This document shows positions 34,579-44,140 of a DNA stretch of 64,000 nt, in pieces (within the stretch, counting starts at the first letter, position 1; every line of letters starts with the position of its first letter). The stretch is from Butyrivibrio proteoclasticus P6B7 (GTDB lineage: Bacteria > Bacillota > Clostridia > Lachnospirales > Lachnospiraceae). The position numbers were made by a program, and so were the translations under genes. The DNA is taken from the NCBI RefSeq assembly GCF_000622085.1, contig NZ_JHWL01000013.1, forward strand, positions 1-64,000, given 5' to 3'. The notes beneath the pieces were generated by a model. That model did no database searches. It saw only the letters and a program-made list of their open reading frames with translations, and was not told where the DNA came from.

Positions 34579-36531
34579 TTATCCCTCATCAAAATATGCA
34601 TCAATGAACTTAACATAGGAACTATCCTTCATAGGCTGTCCCATGAAATCACCCATAAGGAAGTCGCAGCCAAGACTTTCCGCCATTTCTTTATCCTCCT
34701 GGCAGGAAATCTCTGTTGCTCCAACAAAGATACTGACATCATGGAAGAGGTTGACAATACCCTGGGCAACAATCTTCATCTTCTCAGAACTCTGGGCTTC
34801 CACAAGAATATCATGATCAATATTGACCTGCATTATAGGCAGGGTCAGCATCTTATCAAGGTTTCCATAACCACTTCCATATTTATCCACTATAATACTG
34901 CAGTTCAGTTCGCCCATGAGCTTTAAGTTTCTCTCAGCTATATAGTTCATGGTGGAAATGGTGGTCTCAGTGAGCTTAAAACTTATCCAGGATGCCTCTG
35001 CATTTTCTTCTTTAAGGATTTTCTTTATCCTTCTGACAAAGTCATTCCTGGAGATTTCCCCCTGGCTCAGTCCAACAATAGCTCTGTACTTACCGTTCTT
35101 ATCTCCGCCATTCCAGAAAGCAAGGGCTCTGCAGGCTCTTCTATATACAAATTCATCAACATCCATAAGGGCCTGAGTCACCTTAACATCCGGAATATGA
35201 CCTCTCATATCTATTTCATTTCCGTACTCATCAATAAGGAAGCAGAAAACATCTGCACTGTAATTGATCTTATAAACCTTTGACAGCATTGGCTGGAACT
35301 TAACCACTGCCTTTTTAAGATCCATGCTGTTTCTTGCCATCTCATCATAATCTCTGGCCTTTTTAATGCTGCTAAAGTCTATTGAATCGATGTCAATGAT
35401 GTCATCTTTCTTCTCTGAAGTATATTCAGAGATTATATCCAGCTTGGAAATCAGGTCTGCTGCAGAAATATAGTGCTTAGGATAATCCATAAGGTAGCAG
35501 CAGCCATAAGCCCTGATAGCCATATTGTTATAATTCCAGGGCTGTTCCAGTCTTTTTACAATATAGTTCATAAGAGCCCTTGCCTTCTCTTCACTTGTAG
35601 TATGAAGAGTGACAGCAAAGGTACTCTCTGAGTATCTGTAAGTATAGGTAGATAGTCTGAACTCCTTATATCCAGTCTTTCTAAGGAAGGTAGCTATCTT
35701 CTTCATTACTCCTCTGGTCTGGGAATAACCGATCTCAGCGCTAAGATTTCTTACGTTGTCGATGGTCACGAAGATTGTCATGTGAGGGCTATTTCTTTTA
35801 AGCTTAAGCTCCAGACCCTCAAGAAAGGCCTTTCTGTTAAGGATATTGAGCTCCTCATCAACAAATTCCTGTGGATTCTGCAGGGTTATGAATACCAGCG
35901 TAGCACTGATGGTGTTACAGAAATTCTCAACAAGAACACTTGGGGCCACAAACTGGATAAAGATTCCGATGAATACAAAAATAATATAGGAAGACACCGC
36001 AAGCCTTGTCTTAAGCTTCATCAGGGAATTGTACCTTAATATGTACCAGATACCACTCAGCACATAATAGAAGGCAACAATATAGTAAAAAACAAGGAAC
36101 TGCTTTCTGTGATATATTCCAGTTTCATCATAGTAGAAAAGAACTGGAGTAAATAAGTTGATCGCCACCAGAGCCGCACAGATAAAATACGGCAGTGAAA
36201 CCTGGAAAAAGGCTCTCTTAGTGCCATAATCAACATAGATATCAAGAACTGCCATTACATAGATAAAGAAGGCCAGGGCTGAAGCAAGGTGCGCCATAAA
36301 GTAGCCCGTTCCCATTATCATCTCGCTGGCATGGTAGAATTTCCAATCCTGGGGATACATCTGAAGCATAGTCTCAGCGCGCTCAAACAGAGTTGACGCA
36401 AAGACAGCAAAATAAAGAAACCTATAAGCTCTCTGCCTATACGTTGGAACATTTCTTCTGGACAAAGAAGTTATGGCTATAGTAGTAAGTATGCAAATAG
36501 CGCAAATATCAAAGTAATAATTGTAGTGCAT
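34579..36531 (-). CDS. Degenerate, probably inactive EAL-domain membrane protein
   Basis: 650 residues, a paralogue of the neighbouring EAL protein with the same membrane part and GGDEF-like part (RYSESTF at the signature). In the EAL domain the catalytic set is gone: EAL reads ADV, the DD pair reads DK (VDKYGSGYGNL), the QGF Gln reads Met (LMGDFMGQPM), and the EGxE Glu residues are missing. The fold may persist (KYGSGYGNL is recognisable). It likely binds ligand or partners and acts as a regulator of the active EAL protein encoded 2 bases downstream. GGAGGCG precedes the ATG. Confidence 0.8.
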   Translation of the reverse strand: MHYNYYFDICAICILTTIAITSLSRRNVPTYRQRAYRFLYFAVFASTLFERAETMLQMYPQDWKFYHASEMIMGTGYFMAHLASALAFFIYVMAVLDIYVDYGTKRAFFQVSLPYFICAALVAINLFTPVLFYYDETGIYHRKQFLVFYYIVAFYYVLSGIWYILRYNSLMKLKTRLAVSSYIIFVFIGIFIQFVAPSVLVENFCNTISATLVFITLQNPQEFVDEELNILNRKAFLEGLELKLKRNSPHMTIFVTIDNVRNLSAEIGYSQTRGVMKKIATFLRKTGYKEFRLSTYTYRYSESTFAVTLHTTSEEKARALMNYIVKRLEQPWNYNNMAIRAYGCCYLMDYPKHYISAADLISKLDIISEYTSEKKDDIIDIDSIDFSSIKKARDYDEMARNSMDLKKAVVKFQPMLSKVYKINYSADVFCFLIDEYGNEIDMRGHIPDVKVTQALMDVDEFVYRRACRALAFWNGGDKNGKYRAIVGLSQGEISRNDFVRRIKKILKEENAEASWISFKLTETTISTMNYIAERNLKLMGELNCSIIVDKYGSGYGNLDKMLTLPIMQVNIDHDILVEAQSSEKMKIVAQGIVNLFHDVSIFVGATEISCQEDKEMAESLGCDFLMGDFMGQPMKDSSYVKFIDAYFDEG

Positions 36532-36574
36532 GCGCCGCCTCCAGCTGACACAAAAACCTTATCAAACTCCAATA

Positions 36575-36832
36575 TCAAAGCCACTTCAATGGATTACTGA
36601 TGATCTTGGCCTTCTCAAAGATGCTCTCATGATTAAGGCTAAGATAGTTCTCCAAAGATTTTATTTCTTCACTGCTATATCCGTTCTGCTTATCAATCTT
36701 ACAGGCGGGGATCACTCCCTCCGCCACCTCAAGGCCGCTAAGTCCTTCTCTTTCAAAGGAGACTCTGACTATTTTGTTGTTGTCCTTATCCCTTAGTATT
36801 GAGGAATAAGTCATCTTAACATCATCGTTCAT
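36575..36832 (-). CDS. Small conserved hypothetical upstream of the EAL pair
   Basis: 85 residues. It contains VRVSFERE followed by AEGVIPACKI and a helical C-terminus (SSEEIKSLENYL...IFEKAKIIS). The layout resembles small DUF6514-type proteins of Lachnospiraceae, from memory and not verified. It lies 43 bases before the degenerate EAL gene, so it is probably its leader gene. The ribosome binding site (AAAGGGATG) is modest. Confidence 0.6.
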   Translation of the reverse strand: MNDDVKMTYSSILRDKDNNKIVRVSFEREGLSGLEVAEGVIPACKIDKQNGYSSEEIKSLENYLSLNHESIFEKAKIISNPLKWL

Positions 36833-36854
36833 AGCTTCATCCCTTTTTGGTAAA

Positions 36855-36900
36855 AAGAAATAGTGTCATCAAGGCATAAGTCTCGATAACACTATTATAC
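36855..36900 (-). terminator. Terminator of the sugar ABC-GH35 operon
   Basis: AATAGTGT..ATC.AG / CT.GAT..ACACTATT stem on the minus strand followed by TCTTTTT, starting about 7 bases after the GH35 stop codon. Confidence 0.75.
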
Positions 36901-36906
36901 GTCAAA

Positions 36907-39087
36907 TTAGTAAATTTTGATACGATATTGTGAGATAAGATGTAATTCCTTTAGTCTAAGAGCCTTTCCATTATCCATTTCTGGGTACTCCTGAAGATAC
37001 AGCTTGGTATCCTCATAGAGTGGTTCTATATGCATGTCAAAGGATGCTGTATCAAGCCTTTCATCTCCCTTATCGATAAATCTCTTAAGTCCCACTTCCC
37101 AGGTCTGTCCTGTGTAGAAGCTGTCTGCAATTATCTCACCGTCCATAGACAGATCCGCAGTATCACCTTCGTAGGAAATCTCCATAAAAATCTCAGATGA
37201 ATCCTTATCGATATTAGCAACTTTCAAGGCGAAATTCTCTTCATCTTTTCTGTCAAAAGAGATTTTGGCCTTTGATTCAAGCTCTTTTCCCTCATAAACA
37301 GCGAAGCTGTCGCTCTCAAGGAACTCTCCATCGCACTGAGCGTTCTTTGTAAGGGTAAAGTTATTAAGAGTATTTCCAATCTCAGGGAAGCTTCTGAAGG
37401 TAGGAACCTTCTTCTGGTTATCCCTTGTATCGAAGTAGATAACCGCACTTCCGTCAGAATCTGTAACCGTGTTGCCATCAGTGATAATGAAGTATTCTCT
37501 TCCATCAATCAATGTCTTGGTTCCGGAAATAGCCTCTTCTCTAGTGATGGTAATGATCTTGTTGCCATTAAGGTCGCCGGTAACATCAGCCATCTTCACT
37601 TCCTTATCTGAATAGAAGATGTAGCCATCGTGGCCCTCTCCATCATAGTTATGAAGAATGCAGACCGGAGTTGCATCTATCGTAAGTCTTGCTGTATCTG
37701 ACACCTTGAGATTAAATGGGTAAAAGAAAAAGTCTCCGTCCTTTATATCTCTCTTTGGGAATCTTGTTAGCTCTTTTCCCTTCTCATCGTAGGCTACAAG
37801 CTCTGCGCCTGGGTGATCTTCCATCTTGTACCTGCGCTGATAGTTATTAATAAAAAGATATCCTGTAGGAACCTCTTCGTTACGGTAGCGGACCGAGGTC
37901 CTTAAATCTGTGAAGTTCGTAGGCTTAAGTGGGTTACCTGGTTGCTCTGTGTATGGCATATCGCAAAGGTCAGAGCCAAAGTCGTGGATAAAACTTGCTA
38001 TCAGCCTTACCTGTCTATAGGTATCCTCCATCTGGCCATACTCACGAAGAGGTGCATTAAAGTCATAGGAGTAAGCAGGAAGATCGTTAGGATAGCCTGT
38101 AGCTCTGGTCTCCTGAAGGGTTGTGAGCTTACCCTTAGGATTGGTGCCGCCGTGGTACATGTAGTAACCAAGAAGGTTAGCACCGCTTCCAAGTTTAACC
38201 ATTGTCATGGCTGCGGTGTCAGTTCCTGAAGCGATAGGTCTTCTATGCTTAGTAACCTGAAGGCCGCCGCCCAGCTCCGCTGTAAGAAATGGAAACTTGT
38301 CCATATCAAAGGTGATGCCAGCGCCCAGACCGTGGTCTGATCCTATGTTGTGATCGTTTCTTTCTTTAGTAAATACATAGTTGCCGCTTGGCTCAATCTC
38401 AGTCAGTCTCTGATCCCATGGAGCTTCGCAGTAGCCGCCCATAACTGGGATCATGCCGCCTGTAACAGCACCGCCCCAGCCTGTGGCTGTGTAGATAGGA
38501 GTATCAAAACCAATCTCCTGAGCCATGGCTTTAAGGGTTCTCATGTGCTGTTCGCCCTCTTCGCCATTCTTACCGCCGCAGTGACCGTATTCATTCTCAA
38601 TCTGGATGCCGATGATAGGACCGTCATCCTTGATAAACAGGCCCTTTGCCTGCTCAAAGGTCTTGGAATAAAAACGTCTTACGTGCTCAAGGTACTTAGG
38701 ATCATCGCATCTGACTTCATAGCCCTCTTTCCTGGAATCCTCTAAAAGCCAGTCAGGGAAGCCGCCATTTCTGGCTTCTCCATGGGCCCATGGTCCAATT
38801 CTGAGGATACAATAAAGTCCGCACTTCTTAACAGTTTCAAGGAACTTTCTAAGGTCTCTGTCCCCTGTAAAATCATATTCTTCCTTAATCTCTTCGTGAT
38901 GGATCCAGATGACATAGAGGGAAACAATGTCTATTCCCCCGGCTTTCATCTTGCAAAGCTCTTCTTCCCAGTACTGATTAGGATATCTGCTAAAATGCAT
39001 CTCTCCCATCATGGGAAAGAATCTCTCCCCATCAACAATAAGGCTCATTGAATCATAGGTAATAACTGAGCTTTTAGATATTTTCAT
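36907..39087 (-). CDS. Glycoside hydrolase family 35 beta-galactosidase
   Basis: About 726 residues, no signal peptide, so intracellular. The N-terminal TIM barrel has GH35 hallmarks: an NxYWEEELxKMKAGG opening, the acid/base motif IQIENEYGHC, and the nucleophile Glu in FLTAELGGG. Beta-sandwich domains fill the C-terminal half. It removes terminal beta-galactosyl residues, here probably from oligosaccharides brought in by the ABC transporter encoded upstream. The start chosen is the ATG with GGGAG upstream; the TTG five codons earlier overlaps that site. It starts 16 bases after lacI. Confidence 0.9.
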   Translation of the reverse strand: MKISKSSVITYDSMSLIVDGERFFPMMGEMHFSRYPNQYWEEELCKMKAGGIDIVSLYVIWIHHEEIKEEYDFTGDRDLRKFLETVKKCGLYCILRIGPWAHGEARNGGFPDWLLEDSRKEGYEVRCDDPKYLEHVRRFYSKTFEQAKGLFIKDDGPIIGIQIENEYGHCGGKNGEEGEQHMRTLKAMAQEIGFDTPIYTATGWGGAVTGGMIPVMGGYCEAPWDQRLTEIEPSGNYVFTKERNDHNIGSDHGLGAGITFDMDKFPFLTAELGGGLQVTKHRRPIASGTDTAAMTMVKLGSGANLLGYYMYHGGTNPKGKLTTLQETRATGYPNDLPAYSYDFNAPLREYGQMEDTYRQVRLIASFIHDFGSDLCDMPYTEQPGNPLKPTNFTDLRTSVRYRNEEVPTGYLFINNYQRRYKMEDHPGAELVAYDEKGKELTRFPKRDIKDGDFFFYPFNLKVSDTARLTIDATPVCILHNYDGEGHDGYIFYSDKEVKMADVTGDLNGNKIITITREEAISGTKTLIDGREYFIITDGNTVTDSDGSAVIYFDTRDNQKKVPTFRSFPEIGNTLNNFTLTKNAQCDGEFLESDSFAVYEGKELESKAKISFDRKDEENFALKVANIDKDSSEIFMEISYEGDTADLSMDGEIIADSFYTGQTWEVGLKRFIDKGDERLDTASFDMHIEPLYEDTKLYLQEYPEMDNGKALRLKELHLISQYRIKIY

Positions 39088-39103
39088 AATATACTCCCGC
39101 AAA

Positions 39104-40102
39104 TCATTTAGTACTTTCTTTAAGTATTACTTCATAGCTGTTGAGCATCTGATTCTCAACCTCTTTGCCATCTATCATATCCAGAAGGCTCTTAGCTGCC
39201 ACTGCTCCAAGGTTTCGGTCGTTGAAGTTAAGGCTTGTAACAGAAGGCATGGCACTATCTAAGATAGTACTATTGTAAAAAGAGGCAATTCTTAGATCAT
39301 CAGGAATCATGATATGCTCATCCCTGCATCTGGAAATAAGCTCTCCTGCAAGGCTGTCGTCCATGCAGATGACACCATCTACGCTTAGATTCATTAGCTC
39401 TTTTAAAATACTGCCAACCTTGGCCTTATTCTCCACATCAAGGTAGATCAATGACTTGTCCACCTTGATCCCTGCCTCCTCGAAAGCAGTCATAAAGCCT
39501 TTAAATCTGGTATTGGTGATCACATGACCTGTGGATCCGCCAATGATGGCCATTCTCTTAAGGCCCTTGGCAATAAGGATCGATGTAAGTTCTCTGCAGG
39601 CACCAAAATTATCGTTATCTATTGAGACAATGTCAGGATCATCAATGCTGCCTATCACTACAAATGGAATTCCGCAGTTCTTAAGGTAATTGGCAGCTCT
39701 ATCCTTCACAAGAGTTCTGGTAAGGATGATGCCGTCCACCTTATTGTTCTCAACAAGTCTCTTAAGTCCCGAATAATCATCAATGCCGATCATAGTGATC
39801 ACTATGTCGTAGCCATAATGGGAAGTGACCTCATTCATTCCGGTTATACACCTCTGGAAGAAAGGAAGGTCAACTGCATTGTAATCATCCGGCCAAACCA
39901 CCCCAATATTATATGTCCTTTGCTTGGCTAGCGCCCTGGCTGCAACATTCGGTCTGTAATTATGCTCTTTTATGTAATTCATAACCCGGGTTTTGGTATC
40001 ATCTCCAACCCTGCCCTTTCCGGAAATTGCACGGGAAACGGTGGTTTTGGAGATGCCAAGTGCCCTGGCCACGTCGTCAATTGTAATCTTTTCGTCAGCC
40101 AT
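39104..40102 (-). CDS. LacI-family transcriptional regulator
   Basis: 332 residues. N-terminal helix-turn-helix ITIDDVARALGISKTTVSRA (residues 6-25) with the hinge, then a periplasmic-binding-protein-like effector domain. Operon position (after the permeases, before the galactosidase) suggests it represses this operon and senses the imported sugar. LacI-type operator sequences lie at the promoter of the operon (43866-43877 and others). Confidence 0.9.
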   Translation of the reverse strand: MADEKITIDDVARALGISKTTVSRAISGKGRVGDDTKTRVMNYIKEHNYRPNVAARALAKQRTYNIGVVWPDDYNAVDLPFFQRCITGMNEVTSHYGYDIVITMIGIDDYSGLKRLVENNKVDGIILTRTLVKDRAANYLKNCGIPFVVIGSIDDPDIVSIDNDNFGACRELTSILIAKGLKRMAIIGGSTGHVITNTRFKGFMTAFEEAGIKVDKSLIYLDVENKAKVGSILKELMNLSVDGVICMDDSLAGELISRCRDEHIMIPDDLRIASFYNSTILDSAMPSVTSLNFNDRNLGAVAAKSLLDMIDGKEVENQMLNSYEVILKESTK

Positions 40103-40125
40103 AATTTATATCCCTTCGGCAGGAA

Positions 40126-40989
40126 TCAGCCCTTTACAGCTCCACCTGTTACGCCCTCAACATAATACTTCTGAAGGAACATGAACAACAGTGTTACTGG
40201 AATAGCAACTAATACACCACCAGCACAGAATCTTGTGAAATATCCCTGATAATCGTTAGTCCATACCCATCTTGTCATACCAACTGCCACGTTGTAGCTT
40301 GTGTCATGGCCAAAGGCAACGTAAGAAGCAAATACGTAGTCACACCATGGTCCCATGAAAGCAACAAGGGCTGTGTAGATGATGATAGGCTTAGACATAG
40401 GAATGATCATTGTAAGGAAAATTCTTGCTCTTGTGGCGCCGTCAATTCTGGCAGCCTCATCAAGAGCCTTTGGTATTGTATCAAAATATCCTTTGCAAAC
40501 ATAGTAGCCCATACCACAACTTGCTACAGATACAAGAATGAGTCCTGGGATAGCTCCAGCCTGTGTAAGTCCGAACATCTTAAGAAGGAAGTACAAGCAG
40601 ATCATTGTAAGGAAGCCTGGGAAAAGACCTAAGATCAGCCAGAACTTCATAAGGAATGTACGACCTTTAAATCTCATACGTGATAATGCATAGCTTACGC
40701 AAAGAACTATAAGTGTTTGGAAAACAGTTACAAATGCTGAAATTGTAAGTGTGTTCTTGTACCAAATAAGGAAGTTAGTGTCTGCTTTGCTAAACAGGAA
40801 TGTGTAGTTATCCAGACTAAAGTGGTGAGGAATAATATAGTCTACCATTCCGCCGTATTCTGTTGCGTAGGATCTAAAGCTCTGAAGCACCAGTCCTACA
40901 AATGGAAACAGCCAGATTATGCTGATTATTATAAGAAGTATATAGGCTATAACGTTGCCTACAGTTCTTTTTGTCTTATATGATTTCAT
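40126..40989 (-). CDS. Carbohydrate ABC transporter permease, MalG/GanQ type
   Basis: 287 residues, six hydrophobic segments. The EAA loop for ATPase contact reads EAARIDGATRARIF, and the C-terminus (YYVEGVTGGAVKG) is typical of MalG-type permeases. It overlaps the upstream permease gene by one base (shared stop/start). No ATPase gene is in the operon; a shared MsmK/MalK-type ATPase encoded elsewhere is expected. Confidence 0.92.
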   Translation of the reverse strand: MKSYKTKRTVGNVIAYILLIIISIIWLFPFVGLVLQSFRSYATEYGGMVDYIIPHHFSLDNYTFLFSKADTNFLIWYKNTLTISAFVTVFQTLIVLCVSYALSRMRFKGRTFLMKFWLILGLFPGFLTMICLYFLLKMFGLTQAGAIPGLILVSVASCGMGYYVCKGYFDTIPKALDEAARIDGATRARIFLTMIIPMSKPIIIYTALVAFMGPWCDYVFASYVAFGHDTSYNVAVGMTRWVWTNDYQGYFTRFCAGGVLVAIPVTLLFMFLQKYYVEGVTGGAVKG

Positions 40990-42386
40990 TATTGGAAGCC
41001 CTCCTCATCTCTTACTGATGGAAGCAGGTTATAAACGCCAAGGGCGAATATAGCTGTTACTATGAATACCATAATACCTATAACGGCTGCCATCCTGTAG
41101 TTAGTGTCATTTACAGTCATCTTATAGAGCCATGTAAGAAGAAGGTCTGTGTTTCCGGCCTTTTCAGCAAGGTTAACTGACTGAGGTTTACCCTGTGTAA
41201 GAAGGTAAATAACATTGAAGTTGTTAAGGTTTCCAGTGAACTGTGTCAGAAGGAATGGACCTGTGACAAACAGCATATATGGAAGGGTGATACTCTTAAA
41301 CATCTGCCATGCATTAGCGCCATCTATTCTTGCGCTCTCGTAAAGATCCTCTGGGATGTTCATAAGAAGACCCGTAGCTATCAGTACCATGTATGGGATA
41401 CCGATCCAGATATTAACCACGATAACAGTAATCCTTGCAAGGATTGGATCTGTCCAGAATGGAATGTAATTCTTGATAAGTCCCCATTTCAAAAGATATC
41501 CGTTGATAAGTCCATCATTGGCGAACATTTTCATAACATAAAGAAGTGATACAAACTGTGGAACAGCAATTGTCATAACGAGAATTGTTCTCCATAGCTT
41601 TTTAAACTTGATTCCCTTTTTGTTGATCAGCATAGCTACTGCCATTCCAAGGAAGTAGTTAGTAAATGTAGCAAAGAATGCCCAAACAAGAGTCCAGAAA
41701 AGAACTAGTAAGAATGTAGGGCCAATTCCAGCTCCTGAGAAAGAAACAAGGTTTTTAAAGTTCTCAAGTCCAACCCAGGTAAAAAGATTGGTTGGTGACT
41801 GGTGATTCTTATCGTAGTTAGTGAATGCGATACAGATCATGAACACGATAGGAAGCACTGTAAATACGAAGATTCCTGTTACAGGAAGTGCAAGCAGGGT
41901 CTTATCAAAGTTCTTATCAAAAAGAGATAAGAATACTTCCTTGTTAGATGGAAGCTTTTTACCTGCCTTAAGCAAGAGCTCTTCTTTGCGGTTCTCTCTG
42001 ATGTTGACGTACCACATAAAGATAAGAGCAAGTATTACAAAGATACTTAAAATACCAAACAAAAGGATCAAAAAGCTGTTGTCACCATAGACGGTCTTTC
42101 TTCCAACCTTCTGTGTCTCAACGGTACCAAGTGTAGTAATCTTAGAAAGATATTGCCATCCAAATGCTGGCATATACCAGATGAATAATACTTCCATTAA
42201 CAGAAGTAAAACTCCTATCAGCACCTGTCCTCTAAGTATTGGTCCAAGTCCCATGATGATATAAGAAAGCTTTGTCTTAATGTCGCCTTCTACGAATGTA
42301 ACTCCAATTTCTTTAAAAATATTCCCCAATGCTTTCCCAAAATCGGAACTACCACTCTTTTTCTTTTTTCCTCCGCTCCGTGCCAT
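40989..42386 (-). CDS. Carbohydrate ABC transporter permease, MalF/GanP type
   Basis: 465 residues, longer than single-core permeases because of a Lys/Ser-rich cytoplasmic start and two additional N-terminal membrane segments, the layout of Gram-positive MalF/GanP. EAA loop: ESARIDGANAWQMF. It pairs with the MalG-type protein. Order SBP-MalF-MalG-LacI-GH35 resembles the galactan operon ganSPQ-ganA of Bacillus with a GH35 in place of the GH42. Confidence 0.92.
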   Translation of the reverse strand: MARSGGKKKKSGSSDFGKALGNIFKEIGVTFVEGDIKTKLSYIIMGLGPILRGQVLIGVLLLLMEVLFIWYMPAFGWQYLSKITTLGTVETQKVGRKTVYGDNSFLILLFGILSIFVILALIFMWYVNIRENRKEELLLKAGKKLPSNKEVFLSLFDKNFDKTLLALPVTGIFVFTVLPIVFMICIAFTNYDKNHQSPTNLFTWVGLENFKNLVSFSGAGIGPTFLLVLFWTLVWAFFATFTNYFLGMAVAMLINKKGIKFKKLWRTILVMTIAVPQFVSLLYVMKMFANDGLINGYLLKWGLIKNYIPFWTDPILARITVIVVNIWIGIPYMVLIATGLLMNIPEDLYESARIDGANAWQMFKSITLPYMLFVTGPFLLTQFTGNLNNFNVIYLLTQGKPQSVNLAEKAGNTDLLLTWLYKMTVNDTNYRMAAVIGIMVFIVTAIFALGVYNLLPSVRDEEGFQ

Positions 42387-42432
42387 AGCTTTTTGGCCTC
42401 CTTCTTAGTATAAAAAACATCTTAACCTTAAA

Positions 42433-42465
42433 TCAGGCTCGGAAACACTTTGAATCCGAGCCTGA
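42433..42465 (-). other. Stem-loop between binding-protein and permease genes
   Basis: Perfect 11-bp TCAGGCTCGGA/TCCGAGCCTGA stem with an 11-base loop and no adjacent T run. Position (behind the binding-protein gene, ahead of the permease) is that of the mRNA-stabilising hairpins that raise binding-protein levels in sugar ABC operons. Confidence 0.65.
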
Positions 42466-42500
42466 ATAAGATCAGTGATCAAAATATGATTCTAAATCAA

Positions 42501-43820
42501 TTATTTAGCATAGCTTTCGCATGTTGCCTGGAAGTCTGAAAGAGCTGCCATAAGATCATCATCAGTAGCATCAGCCTTGATCTCACCAGAGATTACAGAA
42601 TCACCAAGTGATGTAGCAAGTGACCAGTAGTCACCAGGATACTGTCCCTGAGGAATTGTGTACTGAAGCTGATCTGCAAGAGCTGAAAGAGCTTCGTCAG
42701 CCTTAACTGCATCTGACTGCTGAGCGTTAAGGTTTGAAGGACCCCAACCTACTGCTTCGAATCTAGCAAGCTGAACTTCTTCGCTTGAAAGGTAAGCTGC
42801 AAGAGCGTCACAAACAGCGAGCTTGTTGTCATCTTCCTGAGGCTTAACACCAAGAAGCTTGAATCCACCAAAGCCTGAAAGCTGATATGTCTTTCCATCA
42901 GAGCCTTCGAATGAAGGAAGCTTAGCGCATGCATAGTTGTCGCCGAACATTTCCTTAGCTGCCTCTGAATCCCATGTACCATCAACGATTGCTGCGCAGT
43001 TAGTTGCGTTAGAAACTGAAGAACCGTTCTGGAATGACTTGGACTGTGTAAGCTCAAGGATCTCTCTAAGAGCAACTACACCAGCATCACTAGCGTATGT
43101 AGCGTTACATGTTGTGAAGTTACCTGCATCATCTGTCTCATATGTAAGCTCAGCACCTGTTCCGAAGAAGAATGCTGTCTGATACCAACCTGAGTTAACT
43201 TCGAAGTAGAAATTCTTGCCAGCTGCTTCACAATCAGCAACGATCTGCTCAAGTGAAGAAGGATCTGTTACAACGCTCTTATCATAGTAAAGGAAATATC
43301 CATTATCTGATGTAAGAGGATAAGCATAAAGTGTGTTACCAACTGTTGCTGCTGCAACTGCGCCAGCATCGTTCTCAGCCTTAACAACTTCTGCGTTAGA
43401 ATCTTCAACGATCTCAAGAGCACCTGCTGTAACAAGTCTTGCGATCTGATCCTGTGCGAATACATAAACATCAGCACCTGCTGTAACGTCTGTGATCATG
43501 TTACCAGCTGCATCGCCCTCACCAGTTGCCTCAACGTTGAATGTATATCCGCTGAACTCTGGGTGAGCTTCCTGGAACTTAGCGATCTGCTCGTTAGTGA
43601 AATCTACTACTGCGTCTGCAACCCAAACCTTGATCTCGCCTGAACCGTAATCAACGTTCTCGTCTACAGCGTCCTTAACTTCCTCAACAGCCTGGCTTGC
43701 TGACTCAGCTGCGTCCTTAGCTGTATCTACTGTTTCCTGTGCCTGCTGTCCGCTACATCCAGCAAGGAGTGTAGCACCCATAGCAGCTGTTAATAAAACA
43801 GATACCAATTTCTTTTTCAT
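42501..43820 (-). CDS. Sugar ABC transporter substrate-binding lipoprotein
   Basis: 439 residues. Lipoprotein signal MKKKLVSVLL...LLAGCSG (lipobox Cys about residue 22), an acidic/Ala linker, then a MalE-type binding fold (KVWVADAVVDFTNEQIAKFQ). GGAGGA precedes this ATG; a longer frame starting at 43916 runs through the promoter and operator and is rejected. First gene of the operon, with a promoter at 43888-43916. Confidence 0.92.
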   Translation of the reverse strand: MKKKLVSVLLTAAMGATLLAGCSGQQAQETVDTAKDAAESASQAVEEVKDAVDENVDYGSGEIKVWVADAVVDFTNEQIAKFQEAHPEFSGYTFNVEATGEGDAAGNMITDVTAGADVYVFAQDQIARLVTAGALEIVEDSNAEVVKAENDAGAVAAATVGNTLYAYPLTSDNGYFLYYDKSVVTDPSSLEQIVADCEAAGKNFYFEVNSGWYQTAFFFGTGAELTYETDDAGNFTTCNATYASDAGVVALREILELTQSKSFQNGSSVSNATNCAAIVDGTWDSEAAKEMFGDNYACAKLPSFEGSDGKTYQLSGFGGFKLLGVKPQEDDNKLAVCDALAAYLSSEEVQLARFEAVGWGPSNLNAQQSDAVKADEALSALADQLQYTIPQGQYPGDYWSLATSLGDSVISGEIKADATDDDLMAALSDFQATCESYAK

Positions 43821-43865
43821 TTCTTTTCCTCCATCATAAAAATACTTTTTTGTTGCGCAATTCGC

Positions 43866-43877
43866 GCAATCGGTTGC
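43866..43877. promoter_or_regulatory. LacI-type operator at the transcription start
   Basis: GCAATCGGTTGC exactly fits the GCAAnCGnTTGC pattern of LacI-family operators. It sits immediately downstream of the -10 (43888-43893), where a bound repressor would block initiation. The regulator encoded in the same operon is the obvious candidate. Confidence 0.65.
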
Positions 43878-43887
43878 TCTAATTAAA

Positions 43888-43916
43888 AGTTTATGACTTG
43901 TGCACTTTTTTGTCAA
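43888..43916 (-). promoter_or_regulatory. Promoter of the sugar ABC operon
   Basis: Minus strand: -35 TTGACA (43911-43916), 17-base spacer, -10 TAAACT (43888-43893). A consensus-quality sigma-A promoter 70-95 bases before the binding-protein start codon. Confidence 0.75.
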
Positions 43917-43986
43917 TGAAGCACTTTTGATGATTAATTACCCTCGTTTTTATACAAATTGCACATTGACTTTCGTACATTGGAAT

Positions 43987-44097
43987 CGTTACCGGTAACG
44001 TTTTGCGCAATCGGTGTCGCAAGACGAAACCCGCTAAAGCCCACGTTTTCTACCATTTGCGCAAACGGTTTACCGTAAACATACCGGAAGCGTTTCC
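43987..44097. promoter_or_regulatory. Cluster of further LacI-type dyads
   Basis: Within 110 bases upstream of the promoter: CGTTACCGGTAACG (43987-44000, perfect), GCAATCGGTGTC (44008-44019, one good half), GCAAACGGTTTA (44061-44072) and GGAAGCGTTTCC (44086-44097, perfect). They share the central CG of LacI-family sites but differ in the flanks, suggesting more than one regulator or looping between auxiliary operators. Confidence 0.5.
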
Positions 44098-44140
44098 GAA
44101 AATTTCCGGTAACGGCTTTCCGGGGGTTTTAGGACGGGGA

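Noticed and set aside
43821..43916. Upstream start for the sugar-binding lipoprotein adding 32 residues
   Set aside because: It would read through the promoter and operator and destroy the lipoprotein signal; the ATG at 43818-43820 has GGAGGA upstream.
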